This document shows positions 57,030 through 64,000 of a stretch of 64,000 nucleotides of DNA, piece after piece; the stretch's first letter is position 1, and each line of letters opens with the position of its first letter. The stretch covers positions 2,641,501 through 2,705,500 of the forward strand of contig NZ_CP110848.1 in assembly GCF_026240635.1 (NCBI RefSeq). Reading direction: 5' to 3'. The translations under genes were made by a program, and so were the position numbers. This stretch comes from Trichothermofontia sichuanensis B231 (lineage in GTDB: Bacteria > Cyanobacteriota > Cyanobacteriia > B231). The notes beneath the pieces were generated by a model. It worked only from the letters and a program-made list of their open reading frames with translations, had not been told where the DNA came from and made no database searches.

Positions 57030-58466
57030 ATGGCATACGACTACGACGTTCTGGTCATTGGGATGGGGCCGGCGGGCATGGCTGTTGCCGCGATGGCGGC
57101 GGAAATGGGGCTGAAGGTCTGCGCGATCGAGAGCCATCGGCTGGGAGGCGAGTGCATGAATGTGGGGTGTATTCCCAGTAAGGCATTGTTGCGGATGGCC
57201 AAAACCCGCCATGTGGTGCATAAGCTCAACCGCATGGAGTTGGAATCGGTCCCTCCCCCCTCAGTGCGGGACCCCTTTGGCCGTATCCAGGCCGATATCC
57301 GCTACATCAATGACAACAAGACGACCCGGATGTTTGCCAAGGTCGATCTGATCCTCCAGCAGGGGAAAGCGCGATTTGTGGATCCCCATACGGTTGTGGT
57401 GGGGGACGGAGCGGGGACGCCGGGTGAACGCCGCATCAGTGCTCGGCGGATTTTTATTGCTACGGGAACCCAGCCTGCCATTCCCCCCTTCCCAGGCATT
57501 GACCAGGTGGAGGTGTTGACCAATAACAACCTGTTCAGCCTCGATCGCGTTCCGGAAAGTTTGGTGGTCTTGGGGGGTGGCGCAATTGCCTGCGAGATGG
57601 CCCAAGCCTTTGCCCGGTTGGGCAGCCGCTGCACGATGATTATTCGGGGACCACACCTATTGCGGGGGGTGGATGCCGATGCTGTGGCGTTACTGGAGAA
57701 GACCTTTGCAGCAGAAAGCATCGAGATACTGAATCAGCGCACCATCCAGCAAATTCTCCCCCATGAGGGTGGGGTGAAGGTCTTGACGGAGGAAGGGGAA
57801 GCGATCGTGGCCGAAAAGCTGCTGGTGGCCACGGGGCGGCGTCTTGATTTTTCAGATCTGGCGCTGGAAAAGGCGGGGGTGAAGTACACTGATCAGGGGA
57901 TTACGGTCAATCGCTACCTGCAAACCAGCCAGAAGCATATTTTTGCGGTCGGAGACTGCAATGGCTATGCGATGTATTCCCATGCGGCGATGCACCAGGG
58001 CATGATCGCGATCGCCAATTGTGTGTTGCCCCATCCCTTTAAGCAAGATTTCCGTAAGTTTGTGGTTCCCTGGACGATTTTCACCGAGCCACAAATTTCC
58101 CACGTGGGACCCTCTGCTGCTGAGTTACAGGCACGGGGCATTGCCTATGAAACCGTGCAGGTGAAGTATGAAGATTATGGCGCTGCGATCGCGGAAGCAG
58201 TGGATGTAGGTTTTGTGAAGGTGTTGACAAATGCGACGGGGCGTCTCTTTGCGGCAACGGTGGTCGGCGAAGGGTCGGGTGAAATGGTGAATGAGTGGGG
58301 GCTGGCGATTCAAAAGGGGTTGCGGATGTATGATCTGCTGTTCCTGCAACACTCTTTCCCATCGATGGCGTTTTTGAATAAACGGATTGCGGAAACCTGG
58401 ATGATGAAACGCATGCAGGTATCGTGGATCAAGTCGATGGCCGGTACCCTGTTCCGACTGTTTTGA
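57030..58466 (+). CDS. FAD-dependent disulfide oxidoreductase (dihydrolipoamide dehydrogenase / mercuric reductase-like)
   Basis: 478 residues. FAD motif YDVLVIGMGPAGMAVAAMAAEMGLKV at the N-terminus, redox-active cysteines in LGGECMNVGCIPSKALL (about residues 42-47), NAD(P) motif LVVLGGGAIACEMAQAFARLG, second FAD contact IFAVGDCNG and a dimerisation domain with VPWTIFTEPQISHVG. The C-terminus lacks the usual His-Pro-Glu pattern of dihydrolipoamide dehydrogenase (QHSFPSMAFLNK here), so the substrate is uncertain. It lies 68 bp after the YgaP-like gene. Confidence 0.87.
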   Translation: MAYDYDVLVIGMGPAGMAVAAMAAEMGLKVCAIESHRLGGECMNVGCIPSKALLRMAKTRHVVHKLNRMELESVPPPSVRDPFGRIQADIRYINDNKTTRMFAKVDLILQQGKARFVDPHTVVVGDGAGTPGERRISARRIFIATGTQPAIPPFPGIDQVEVLTNNNLFSLDRVPESLVVLGGGAIACEMAQAFARLGSRCTMIIRGPHLLRGVDADAVALLEKTFAAESIEILNQRTIQQILPHEGGVKVLTEEGEAIVAEKLLVATGRRLDFSDLALEKAGVKYTDQGITVNRYLQTSQKHIFAVGDCNGYAMYSHAAMHQGMIAIANCVLPHPFKQDFRKFVVPWTIFTEPQISHVGPSAAELQARGIAYETVQVKYEDYGAAIAEAVDVGFVKVLTNATGRLFAATVVGEGSGEMVNEWGLAIQKGLRMYDLLFLQHSFPSMAFLNKRIAETWMMKRMQVSWIKSMAGTLFRLF

Positions 58467-58554
58467 GACAGTTTGGGTAACCTGACTGTTAGGGGCGGCG
58501 CAATGGGAGCGGGGGTGAGTATACTACAACAGACCCGCCACCGGAGCGTTGCCC

Positions 58555-59742
58555 ATGTCTACTGCCTTTATTGAACAAGTGATCGCCCTGACGAATCAGG
58601 AGCGGGCCAGGGCGGGTGTGGCGCCTCTGGTTCCTGATTCGCGCTTGATCAAGGCGGCTGAGGCCCACAGCCAAGATATGGCCTTGCACGATTATTTCAG
58701 CCATACAGGGTTAGATGGGTCAACAGCCGTCAGTCGGGCGGCGGCGTTTGGGTTTACTGGCGTGGGAGCGGAGAATATAGCCGCTGGTCAGCCGTCACCG
58801 GAACAGGTCGTGGCGGGTTGGCTGAATAGTCCCAACCATCGCCGGAATATGCTAGATGCAAGTTTAAAAAGCATTGGCGTGGGCTATTTTTTCCTGGCCA
58901 ATGACACCGGGAATGTTAACTATAAGCACTATTGGGTACAGGTTTTTGGTCGGACGGCAGGGGATAATATCATTCCGAATGGCTCCGGGAATAGTGGGGG
59001 TGGTAATACCAGCAATAATGATTCTGGGAATAATACTGGGAATAATTCCGGGAATAACGCTGGCAATGATTCCGGAAACAATGCGGGTAATGAGCATTCC
59101 GCAGGTGACGAGCTTGGGGATGTTACGAATACGGTGATGGGAACCGATGCTAACGATACGTTGATGGGTACCCGCGCTAACGATATGATCTTGGGCCGGA
59201 GTGGCCATGATTTTGTGCAGGGTCGTCAGGGAAATGATCTGCTTTCTGGTGAGACGGGCAATGATACGGTACGCGGGGGGAAGGGGCTGGACCGGGTCGC
59301 TGGTGGGGATGGGAATGATTGGCTTTATGGCGATCGTGAGAACGATACGGTCATGGGTGGTAATGGCGATGATATTCTCTATGGCGGTAAGGACAATGAC
59401 TCCCTGGTAGGGGATGCAGGCGACGATAGTTTAGTGGGGGATTTAGGTCGAGATACCCTGATTGGCGGGGCTGGTCGAGATACCTATTTCCTGGCTGGAG
59501 ATACGTTTGATGTGGTTTTTTATAACGATGGTGAAGATTATCTGCGGTTACCGATTGGTCTTACATTCTCGAATTTGATTATTAGGCAGGGTTCAGATGA
59601 GTTTGTCCAAGATGGTCAGATTGAAACACTTTTGACCGATCGCAATACGGGCCAATTAATCGCTGTCCTCCCTGGAATTGAAGCTAGTTTGATTGGACCG
59701 GAGGATTTTACAGTCTTTCCTGACTCGTGGGGTACAAGATAG
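58555..59742 (+). CDS. CAP (SCP)-domain protein with C-terminal RTX calcium-binding repeats
   Basis: 395 residues from the ATG at 58555. Residues about 5-130 form a CAP domain (LTNQERARAGVAPLVPDSRLIKAAEAHSQDMALHDYFSHTGLDGS, GAENIAAGQPSPEQVVAGWLNSPNHRRNML, YKHYWVQVFGR). A spacer rich in NNSGNN repeats (about 145-185) leads to about ten RTX nonapeptides (GNDLLSGET, GNDTVRGGK, GDDILYGGK), then a short C-terminal domain. There is no N-terminal signal peptide, so export by a type I secretion system through the RTX end is likely. No transporter genes are adjacent. Confidence 0.92.
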   Translation: MSTAFIEQVIALTNQERARAGVAPLVPDSRLIKAAEAHSQDMALHDYFSHTGLDGSTAVSRAAAFGFTGVGAENIAAGQPSPEQVVAGWLNSPNHRRNMLDASLKSIGVGYFFLANDTGNVNYKHYWVQVFGRTAGDNIIPNGSGNSGGGNTSNNDSGNNTGNNSGNNAGNDSGNNAGNEHSAGDELGDVTNTVMGTDANDTLMGTRANDMILGRSGHDFVQGRQGNDLLSGETGNDTVRGGKGLDRVAGGDGNDWLYGDRENDTVMGGNGDDILYGGKDNDSLVGDAGDDSLVGDLGRDTLIGGAGRDTYFLAGDTFDVVFYNDGEDYLRLPIGLTFSNLIIRQGSDEFVQDGQIETLLTDRNTGQLIAVLPGIEASLIGPEDFTVFPDSWGTR

Positions 59743-59753
59743 TCAAAGTATAT

Positions 59754-59793
59754 TAGTTTACACTGTTTACACCCAAATCTCAGAAGAGCCATG
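59754..59793 (+). mobile_element. Solo right end of the GGCTCT-type MITE
   Basis: TTAGTTTACACTGTTTACAC then CCAAATCTCAGAAGAGCC resembles the right ends of the elements at 14022-14133 and 20919-21028 (GTTTACCCCAAAATCCTAGA then AGAGCC). No hairpin or left end is present, so it is a remnant or the end of a related element. Confidence 0.5.
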
Positions 59794-59933
59794 TGGGCGT
59801 AAGATAGGGGGACGGCGTTAACCTCTTGTCAGAGAACCCCAACAAATTACCCATCGTCGAACGATCGTACCCTAGGGGCCAGAGTGGGGACAGCGCCCTA
59901 TGCTGTCAGGTTTAAGCAATTCCATGCGGCACT

Positions 59934-60311
59934 TTGGTAATTGGGGACGGTCTGGATTGCTATCTGTTGATCCCATTACCAATCCAAACCTCCAAGCACC
60001 TACCCAAGGCGGCGGAGATACCTAATAATACCCGCACCTGGGATGACGTTCAATTCGATGGTAATGGCTGGACGGCTACGGATCACGACTTCCGGATTGG
60101 TAATCTTTCTGCGCCAGATTTTCGGTTCGGTTTCCCATTAAATATCCCAATGTCTTTTTCGGCCAATGATCTCAACGCGGGTGATCGAATTGAGATTAGC
60201 CCAGACTATAGTACATTCGCCTCAGAAATTTCGGGTTTTCGCTTCTTCCCAACGGAACAGCCAACGATCATCTCGGAGCAAACTGACCCGGTGACGGCCA
60301 TCCTGATCTGA
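59934..60311 (+). pseudogene. Possible fragment of a surface-protein gene
   Basis: 125-residue open frame. The part from about residue 30 (TWDDVQFDGNGWTATDHDFRIGN ... SGFRFFPTEQP) is protein-like. The first 30 residues are poor; an adjacent frame starting MRHFGNWGRSGLLSVDPITN reads up to the same region before stopping. A frameshifted remnant is the simplest reading. No family recognised. Surroundings are repeats on both sides. Confidence 0.35.
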
Positions 60312-60369
60312 CCGACGAACTTCATCCCTGGTATTCCGACTGACACGCTAGCGCTGGCGGTGGCCTAGG

Positions 60370-60466
60370 GAGCATCTCAGTTGGGCAAGATACAGCCCTC
60401 ATTCCCCAACCCCTTCTCCCCACTCGGGAGAAGGGGAGCCGGATTCTCAAGCCCCTCTCCCGCTTC
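60370..60466 (-). repeat. Dispersed GC-rich repeat, copy R6
   Basis: Reads GAGCATCTCAGTTG, then AGCCCTCATTCCCC, GAAGGGGAGCCGGATTCT and CTCTCCCGCTT. In reverse complement it shares the AACTGAGATGCTC end with R1, which defines a family length of about 145 bp. Confidence 0.8.
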
Positions 60467-60531
60467 CCTTACTTCTGACGTCTCTATCCTCAATCCTCAC
60501 GCCTAATCACCGGGCAGGGTCTACTTGGGGT

Positions 60532-61467
60532 TCAACGGAAATTATTAGGGTTTAACTGGCTACCACTGCCGGTCTGAGCGGGGGAGGCGTTCAGGCGAAT
60601 ACCTCCCTGGAGATAGGAGCCGGTTCCCCCATCCTGACGATCGAGGAAAGGACGCAGGTTAATATCCCCCGTGGCAGTGCGGATGTTCTCACGGGGGCGC
60701 GCCCCGCTATTGCCACTGGTCCTTGGTAAATGGATGTTGAGCAGGTTACCAATCTGGTTGATCAGGCCGTTAGTTTCCTGTCCTTCGACAAAAGTAGTGA
60801 CTGCCTGGGTGGACTGGCCGCTATCGGCCACGACCAGATTCTGAAACACGCGATCGCGGGTCATTTCAGGATTTTGCCCCGGTGGAACGGTCAGCACAAT
60901 CCGACAGGTGGGGTTTTGTTGGGTTGTTACGCACACCGTATCGTAGTTGTTTTCGACCGCCGTGCGCAGTTCTAACAAGCCATCGGGTCGATAGAATTCA
61001 AGGCGACGGCTAATTTCGTTACAACGGCGCTCCGGTGACCAGCCTCCACCCAAAGCAGTCGGGGTTGCCCAGGGATAGGCTTGATCCGGCTGACTAGCGG
61101 GATGATACATCACCGTATACTGCCCGTTATAGAACTGGCAGGTAAAGCGGGTACTATCGCCGACCGTCACGGGAGGTGTTGGCGTCCCGCTACCCGCCGG
61201 GGTGGGTTCCTCAGGAGAGGAGGCAGGGGAGGTCGGGGTTGAGGTCGACGAGGGTGTGCCCGGACCAATTGGGGGCAGGGGGAGCGTTCCCGATTCTGCC
61301 ACTTGATGGAGTAGGTCGAGGAGCCGAGGCACTGGCATGTCCCCTTGCGGACGCTGTGCGAACGCGGGGGAACCAACGAAAAAGGGCAGCGTCACTGTCC
61401 CCACCAAGGTCAAACTTGCCAGGTAAACCCTGAGCGGTTTATGGCGACGGATGTGCAGCTCAGCCAT
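60532..61467 (-). CDS. COP23-domain exported protein
   Basis: 311 residues from the ATG at 61467; an in-frame start at 61518 adds 17. Signal peptide LRVYLASLTLVGTVTLPFFVGSPAFA, a Pro/Ser/Thr linker (about 55-105), then the COP23 domain (about 107-245: TRFTCQFYNGQYTVMYHP, RRCNEISRRLEFYRPDGLLELRTAVENNYDTVCVT, CRIVLTVPPGQNP). The circadian oscillating protein COP23 is a peripheral membrane protein of a unicellular cyanobacterium; its function is unknown. The C-terminal 65 residues are low-complexity and unlike the core. Confidence 0.85.
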   Translation of the reverse strand: MAELHIRRHKPLRVYLASLTLVGTVTLPFFVGSPAFAQRPQGDMPVPRLLDLLHQVAESGTLPLPPIGPGTPSSTSTPTSPASSPEEPTPAGSGTPTPPVTVGDSTRFTCQFYNGQYTVMYHPASQPDQAYPWATPTALGGGWSPERRCNEISRRLEFYRPDGLLELRTAVENNYDTVCVTTQQNPTCRIVLTVPPGQNPEMTRDRVFQNLVVADSGQSTQAVTTFVEGQETNGLINQIGNLLNIHLPRTSGNSGARPRENIRTATGDINLRPFLDRQDGGTGSYLQGGIRLNASPAQTGSGSQLNPNNFR

Positions 61468-61701
61468 CTGATCTTCCTCACTAGCATTCAACGGTTTGCA
61501 AGCTGGAAACCCGGTCAAAAATTAAGAATAGTGCGAACCTAGACCTCTCCCCACTCCCCGCCGGCAGATTTCTGTCTGGGGATTTAAAGACGTTGCTCTT
61601 AGCTATAAAGTTCCCGCGTTTTAAGGTTCCCAATGGCTGCTGGGTTTTTATCATGGGGGAAGAATTCAGGGGGGAGGGTCAGGACAGGCGTCTCCTGCGC
61701 G

Positions 61702-62481
61702 TTACCGGGTTGCGACCAGAACCCCCATCAGACCGCCACTGATAGGATAGTGAACGGCGTGGGTAAAGCCAGTCACCTTGGCCAAGTGGACCTGTTCGGC
61801 GCCGGTGGGAAACCGGGCAAGGCTGGGCGCGATGTAGGCATATTCCTCGCGGAGGCCCCAGACTTGGGCCACGGGCACGACGATCGTGCTTAAGTACCAG
61901 GCTTGAAAGGCTTGGATGTGAGGGGAGTGGGGGTGGTTAAAGTCCAGAATTGCGGCTCTAGCACCTGGTTTTAAGACACGATAGATCTCGACTAAACTGC
62001 GGGGAATATCCACCACATTGCGCAGGCCATAACTCAAGGTGATCGCATCAAAGAACTGCTCCGGAAACGGGAGGGCCAAGGCATCCCCCTGGAGCCACTG
62101 GATGGGTAGGTGTGGGGCTGTACGCTGGTGGCGTTGACGGGCGATCGCCAATTGGCCTGCGGCAAAATCCAGACCGTAGACCTGACCCGCTCTCCCAACC
62201 TCTTTGGCCAACAACAGCGTCAGATCGCCACTGCCACAACAAATATCCAGACAGGTATCCCCTGGTTGAGGGGCACACCATTTCACCGTCATTTGCTTCC
62301 AAATGCGATGGAGACCCAAACTCAGCCAATCATTGAGGGCATCATAGCAGGGGGCAATTTGGTTAAAAATAGCCTGAACCCGACTGGCCGCACTATCGCC
62401 CAACCCGTCGGGGGGGATACTTAAGCCAGGGAAAACGGCGGATGGGGCAAGCGCGGCAGCGATCGGGTTTTGAGCAGTAGA
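61702..62481 (-). CDS. menG: Demethylphylloquinone/ubiquinone-type C-methyltransferase (UbiE/MenG family)
   Basis: 259 residues from the ATG at 62481; an upstream in-frame start adds 12. Methylates the phylloquinone precursor using S-adenosylmethionine. Signatures: IFNQIAPCYDALNDWLSLGLHRIWK, CLDICCGSGDLTLLLAKEVG, DALALPFPEQFFDAITLSYGLRNVVDIPRSL and LKPGARAAILDFNHPH. The N-terminal 30 residues are an unconserved extension. It stands alone, with a MITE 88 bp upstream of the start. Confidence 0.94.
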   Translation of the reverse strand, partial: STAQNPIAAALAPSAVFPGLSIPPDGLGDSAASRVQAIFNQIAPCYDALNDWLSLGLHRIWKQMTVKWCAPQPGDTCLDICCGSGDLTLLLAKEVGRAGQVYGLDFAAGQLAIARQRHQRTAPHLPIQWLQGDALALPFPEQFFDAITLSYGLRNVVDIPRSLVEIYRVLKPGARAAILDFNHPHSPHIQAFQAWYLSTIVVPVAQVWGLREEYAYIAPSLARFPTGAEQVHLAKVTGFTHAVHYPISGGLMGVLVATR

Positions 62482-62569
62482 CATAGTCAAAACGCAGACA
62501 GTCACATTGTTAGTCACACCGAGTTCGCACCCGGTTCATGCATACTCCCAAGGTGTATGCGTTGTCTTA

Positions 62570-62672
62570 TAGTCATTGCAATTTAGGCTGAAACAGCACC
62601 GTCACCCCCAGCCCCTCTCCCGCTCTGAGAGAGGGGAGTGAAAAACTGTATCGTTCTTATTTCGATTGACCA
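62570..62672 (-). mobile_element. 103-bp MITE, copy C (inverted)
   Basis: Reverse-oriented relative to copies A and B and the same length. Flanked by TA on both sides (62568-62569 and 62673-62674). The core CTCCCGCTCTGAGAGAGGGG is related to the dispersed R repeats. It lies between menG (5' end) and mtnP (3' end). Confidence 0.88.
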
Positions 62673-62698
62673 TACATTCACATATTTTTCACATATTT

Positions 62699-63571
62699 TT
62701 ATAAATGCTTTTGCAATAGCCAGTGCAGCTTCGCCTTCGTTGCCTCTGGCACCTGATCTAAGGGTGTTAGAATGGCATGTTTCAGTGCTGTATGGGCTGC
62801 CGAAGCCGGTGGATCGAGGTGCAGGCGCCGCACGGTTTCCTGGACTACCTTTTGGGCATTGGTCGCATTCCGGTGTAAGTTCGTGAGGACCATATCAACA
62901 GTGACGCTATCATGCTCAGGGTGCCAACAGTCATAATCTGTCACCAAAGCCAGGGTGGCATAGGCAATTTCTGCTTCCCGCGCTAACTTGGCTTCTGGTA
63001 AATTCGTCATGCCAATAATATCGGCCCCCCAACTCCGATACAGCCGCGATTCCGCTTTGGTGGAAAACGCCGGCCCTTCCATACATAAATAGGTGCCCTG
63101 GCGATGCAGCGTCACATCCGGCAAATCCAAACTGGCCACCGCGTCCGCTAAAACACCCGCCAACTGAGGACAGATCGGATCACTAAAGGTAATGTGGGCT
63201 ACAATGCCGTCACCAAAGAAGGTGGAGGGACGGTTCTTGGTGCGATCGATCAACTGATCCGGAACCACCATATCCAGAGGTTTCACCGCATCTCGGAGGG
63301 ACCCCACCGCCGATGCGGAGAGGAGGTATTGCACTCCCAATTGCTTCATGGCATGGATATTGGCCCGGTAGGGAATCTCTGAAGGCAGCAGCCGGTGGTG
63401 GCGACCATGACGCGCAAGAAACGCTACCCGCGCGCCTTCTAACGTTCCCACCATGAGGACATCCGAAGGCGGACCAAAGGGAGTTTCTACCTGCACTTCT
63501 TCTACATCCGTCAGGGCGGCCATTTGATACAGCCCACTGCCGCCAATAATACCGATCGTTGCCTGGGTCAT
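62699..63571 (-). CDS. mtnP: S-methyl-5'-thioadenosine phosphorylase
   Basis: 290 residues from the ATG at 63571 ([17 protein letters not shown]); an in-frame start at 63604 adds 11. Cleaves methylthioadenosine to adenine and methylthioribose-1-phosphate in the methionine salvage pathway. Signatures: [90 protein letters not shown]. The C-terminus has one more helix. No other salvage gene is adjacent. Confidence 0.97.
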   Translation of the reverse strand: MTQATIGIIGGSGLYQMAALTDVEEVQVETPFGPPSDVLMVGTLEGARVAFLARHGRHHRLLPSEIPYRANIHAMKQLGVQYLLSASAVGSLRDAVKPLDMVVPDQLIDRTKNRPSTFFGDGIVAHITFSDPICPQLAGVLADAVASLDLPDVTLHRQGTYLCMEGPAFSTKAESRLYRSWGADIIGMTNLPEAKLAREAEIAYATLALVTDYDCWHPEHDSVTVDMVLTNLHRNATNAQKVVQETVRRLHLDPPASAAHTALKHAILTPLDQVPEATKAKLHWLLQKHL

Positions 63572-63684
63572 CTCTGGGTTAGGGTTTAACTGCTGAGGTT
63601 TCAACTAAGCTTGGTTTGAGATTACCCTAGGATACCTGGATTTTACCCACAGAATCTGGCAACATCCGCGATATCCCCTGTTCA

Positions 63685-64000
63685 CTAGCGATGCACAACA
63701 ACCGGTGTTCCCAAACTGGCCCATTCAAATAACCACTTCGCGTGATCGACTGCCACATTCACACAGCCATGACTCACGGGTGTCCCAAAGCGGTTGTGCC
63801 AGTAGGCCCCGTGGATGGCGTAGTTACCGGAGTAATACATCGTGTAGGGAACATCTGGGACATCGTAGTCGGCTCCCCGCATCCGCGCATAGCGATGGCG
63901 GCTCTGGATGGCAAAAACCCCTGATGGTGTCGGGGTTGAGGGCTTACCCGTAGACACAATCACAGCATAGACCTGTTTATCTCCCTCCCAGGCAAATAGA
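63685..64000 (-). CDS. L,D-transpeptidase (YkuD-type), C-terminal part, cut by window edge
   Basis: About 105 residues are visible; the frame stays open to base 64000 ([19 protein letters not shown]), so the start lies outside. The YkuD active-site signature [20 protein letters not shown] includes the catalytic Cys in SHGCVN. Such enzymes make 3-3 cross-links in peptidoglycan or anchor envelope proteins. It ends 114 bp before the mtnP start, same strand. Confidence 0.93.
   Translation of the reverse strand, partial: LFAWEGDKQVYAVIVSTGKPSTPTPSGVFAIQSRHRYARMRGADYDVPDVPYTMYYSGNYAIHGAYWHNRFGTPVSHGCVNVAVDHAKWLFEWASLGTPVVVHR

Overview
The window is from a cyanobacterial chromosome, probably a filamentous Leptolyngbya- or Oscillatoria-like lineage. 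The evidence is the cytochrome b6f genes petB-petD next to ctpA, phycobiliprotein and phycobilisome-linker genes, cyanobacterial-type GshA, Ftn2/ZipN, a COP23-domain protein, MenG, Uma2-family genes and many HIP1 palindromes (GCGATCGC). GC content looks to be in the mid-50s. No rRNA or tRNA gene and no CRISPR array was recognised.

Layout. 1-4.75 kb: right end of a type I-D CRISPR-Cas effector operon (cas10d cut by the window edge, csc2, csc1, then cas6 set apart between inverted repeats). 4.95-10.2 kb, minus strand: sat, a Tat-exported pseudo-orthocaspase and trmFO. 10.4-18.2 kb: outer-membrane barrel protein, CsoR/InrS-like repressor, gshA, an Rpn-family nuclease gene truncated by a small mobile element, tldD, a small exported protein and glcD. 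18.2-24.8 kb: a Uma2 nuclease, a phycobiliprotein-like plus linker pair, insertion-element debris, an EamA transporter, a SpoIID protein, a roadblock-like protein and a zinc-ribbon membrane protein. 25-29 kb: petD-petB diverging from ctpA and an HD phosphohydrolase. 29.3-35.2 kb: an inverse-autotransporter-like barrel/beta-helix protein, a PBP4-type carboxypeptidase and a LON-domain protein. 35.3-40.4 kb: the str operon rpsL-rpsG-fusA-tuf-rpsJ. 40.6-50.4 kb: YbjQ, a BMP-family lipoprotein, a GGCT-like protein, Nudix, malQ, a RodZ-like protein with a pseudouridine synthase, and the SphS/SphR-type two-component pair. 50.7-64 kb: ftn2, pdhA, chaC, thioredoxin, an NnrU/Z-ISO-like protein, YgaP-like protein, a flavoprotein disulfide reductase, a CAP-RTX protein, COP23, menG, mtnP and a partial L,D-transpeptidase.

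Most genes are housekeeping or photosynthetic. Three sets are accessory: the CRISPR-Cas operon, the PD-(D/E)XK-type genes and the surface proteins. The most informative non-coding content is small mobile DNA. (i) A 103-bp family has three equal-length copies with imperfect terminal inverted repeats, and TA duplications at two of them. (ii) A roughly 110-bp hairpin element has GGCTCT ends. One copy carries a perfect 8-bp target duplication inside the Rpn/DUF4351 gene, so the ancestral reading frame can be rebuilt. (iii) A roughly 145-bp GC-rich dispersed repeat has two copies that form a perfect 50-bp inverted pair around cas6.

Functional links inside the window: gshA with two gamma-glutamylcyclotransferase-type proteins (glutathione synthesis and turnover); petBD with ctpA (photosynthetic apparatus and its maturation); ftn2, dacB, a SpoIID protein, an L,D-transpeptidase and a RodZ-like protein (division and cell wall). 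No complete undescribed system is evident. The best candidates for new biology are the mobile-element families, the catalytically substituted orthocaspase, the inverse-autotransporter-like protein and the stand-alone phycobiliprotein/linker pair.
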